Source of the DNA: Pseudomonadota bacterium
Lineage (GTDB): Bacteria > Pseudomonadota > Gammaproteobacteria > Xanthomonadales > Xanthomonadaceae
Direction of reading: 5' to 3'
Assembly (NCBI GenBank): GCA_023392975.1
Contig: JAEWNA010000225.1
Span: forward strand, 1-23,036
DNA: 23,036 nucleotides
The notes beneath the pieces were generated by a model. The model made no database searches, was not told the origin of the DNA, and was given only the letters and a program-made list of their open reading frames with translations. Of the stretch, positions 22,179 to 23,036 are shown in pieces. Made by a program: the position numbers and the translations under genes. Position 1 is the first letter of the stretch. Every line of letters begins with the position of its first letter.

Positions 22179-23036
22179 GTCGCGCCCCTCGCGGGCGCGT
22201 GGATTGAAACGCCTTCACGACGGCTTTTTTGTGGTTGGTGTTCAGGTCGCGCCCCTCGCGGGCGCGTGGATTGAAACGGCTTGTGTTGCCCGCGGTCATC
22301 TACAGAATACAGTCGCGCCCCTCGCGGGCGCGTGGATTGAAACCAGCCCCAGCAACGCGCACAGCGCGTCCAGAAACACGTCGCGCCCCTCGCGGGCGCG
22401 TGGATTGAAACTGGACGCCCGCCTTGAGGCGAACGTGAGCGTCGAGTCGCGCCCCTCGCGGGCGCGTGGATTGAAACGCTTCGAACAGCACGGCCATGTT
22501 GCGGTCGTCGTGTCGCGCCCCTCGCGGGCGCGTGGATTGAAACTCCTTCGCGGTCTGGCCGATGGCGGCCGATTCCTGTCGCGCCCCTCGCGGGCGCGTG
22601 GATTGAAACGCCGAGGGCGGCTTCACCGGCCCGGGCGGCAAGTGTCGCGCCCCTCGCGGGCGCGTGGATTGAAACTACTCGGCCACCAACTGAAGCCTGC
22701 GCCTCCCCCGTCGCGCCCCTCGCGGGCGCGTGGATTGAAACTCCGGTTAGGCGGGAGGCCTCGCCCGAAGGCGAGGGTCGCGCCCCTCGCGGGCGCGTGG
22801 ATTGAAACCCGAGGTGCGGTCCGGGCGTCGCACTGCACAGCCGTCGCGCCCCTCGCGGGCGCGTGGATTGAAACACCGCCGCCAACGGGTATGACTCCGC
22901 ACTCAAGGTCGCGCCCCTCGCGGGCGCGTGGATTGAAACTACTCGGCCACCAACTGAAGCCTGCGCCTCCCCCGTCGCGCCCCTCGCGGGCGCGTGGATT
23001 GAAACATTTTGGGCGCGATGGGTGTCAAGATGACGC
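22179..23036 (+). CRISPR. Type I-C CRISPR array, 13 repeats in window, continues beyond it
   Basis: The 32-nt repeat starts GTCGCGCCCCTCGC and ends GCGTGGATTGAAAC. It has a 7-bp stem CGCGCCC/GGGCGCG and an 11-nt handle TGGATTGAAAC, the type I-C signature. Repeats start at 22179, 22246, 22312, 22380, 22446, 22512, 22578, 22644, 22710, 22777, 22843, 22908 and 22974, with no base change seen among them. The twelve complete spacers are 33-36 nt (35, 34, 36, 34, 34, 34, 34, 34, 35, 34, 33, 34). The thirteenth is cut by the window end. Spacers 8 and 12 are identical. The leader and cas2 lie at the 5' side, so the newest spacers are on the left. Near-identical repeats indicate a recently active array. 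Confidence 0.99.

Noticed and set aside
22166..22906. Minus-strand open frame reading repeated VSIHAPARGAT or FNPRAREGRD units
   Set aside because: It is a translation of the CRISPR repeats and spacers, a known artefact of this repeat family, and not a protein.

Overview
The window is GC-rich, with long overlapping open frames on both strands and AT-rich stretches only at a few junctions. A LacI-regulated disaccharide phosphorylase locus with its own TonB-dependent receptor, an AlpA/primase-type mobile segment and a type I-C CRISPR system together suggest a gammaproteobacterium of the Xanthomonadaceae/Lysobacteraceae type (Lysobacter- or Luteimonas-like). The taxonomy is inferred from gene style and not proven.

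Region 1 (1-8840) is a sugar-uptake and phosphorolysis locus, all on the + strand. It holds a LacI-family repressor, a tandem ATCGAT-centred operator, a fusion of a GH65 disaccharide phosphorylase with a beta-phosphoglucomutase, a TonB-dependent outer-membrane receptor, an MFS transporter, and a small exported Cys-repeat protein. The region closes with a perfect bidirectional terminator. The logic is: the disaccharide crosses the outer membrane through the receptor and the inner membrane through the MFS protein. It is then split by phosphate into glucose and beta-glucose-1-phosphate, and the fused mutase converts the latter to glucose-6-phosphate.

Region 2 (8841-13903) is accessory DNA. It begins with a 3'-tRNA-like remnant and an AT-rich palindrome. 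An unrecognised gene follows, then a tightly coupled cassette (AlpA-like regulator, CHC2 zinc-finger protein, Toprim plus DUF3987-like helicase/primase, small zinc-ribbon protein) whose genes overlap by ATGA or TGATG. No integrase is visible. About 830 bp without a convincing gene leads into the CRISPR locus.

Region 3 (13904-23036) is a complete type I-C CRISPR-Cas locus: cas3, cas5c, cas8c (with an internal cas11c start), cas7c, cas4, cas1, cas2, a leader with an exact IHF consensus, and an array with 13 repeats inside the window that runs off the end.

The most interesting stretch is the 452-bp gap between cas3 and cas5c (16187-16638). It carries an orphan, degenerate CRISPR repeat with the same hairpin/11-nt-handle register as the array, followed by a 35-38-nt spacer-like segment and a GAAA-capped hairpin. 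The spacer-like segment matches a site starting immediately after the cas3 stop codon, flanked 5' by TTC (the usual I-C PAM), at 18 of the first 23 positions. The mismatches include positions 6, 12, 18 and 24, which are the bases Cascade flips out. This is the architecture expected of a crRNA-like regulator (CreR/CreA type) that guides the system's own Cascade to a partial target without cleavage. The same gap also holds a long inverted-repeat structure, a minus-strand terminator and an attC-like hairpin.
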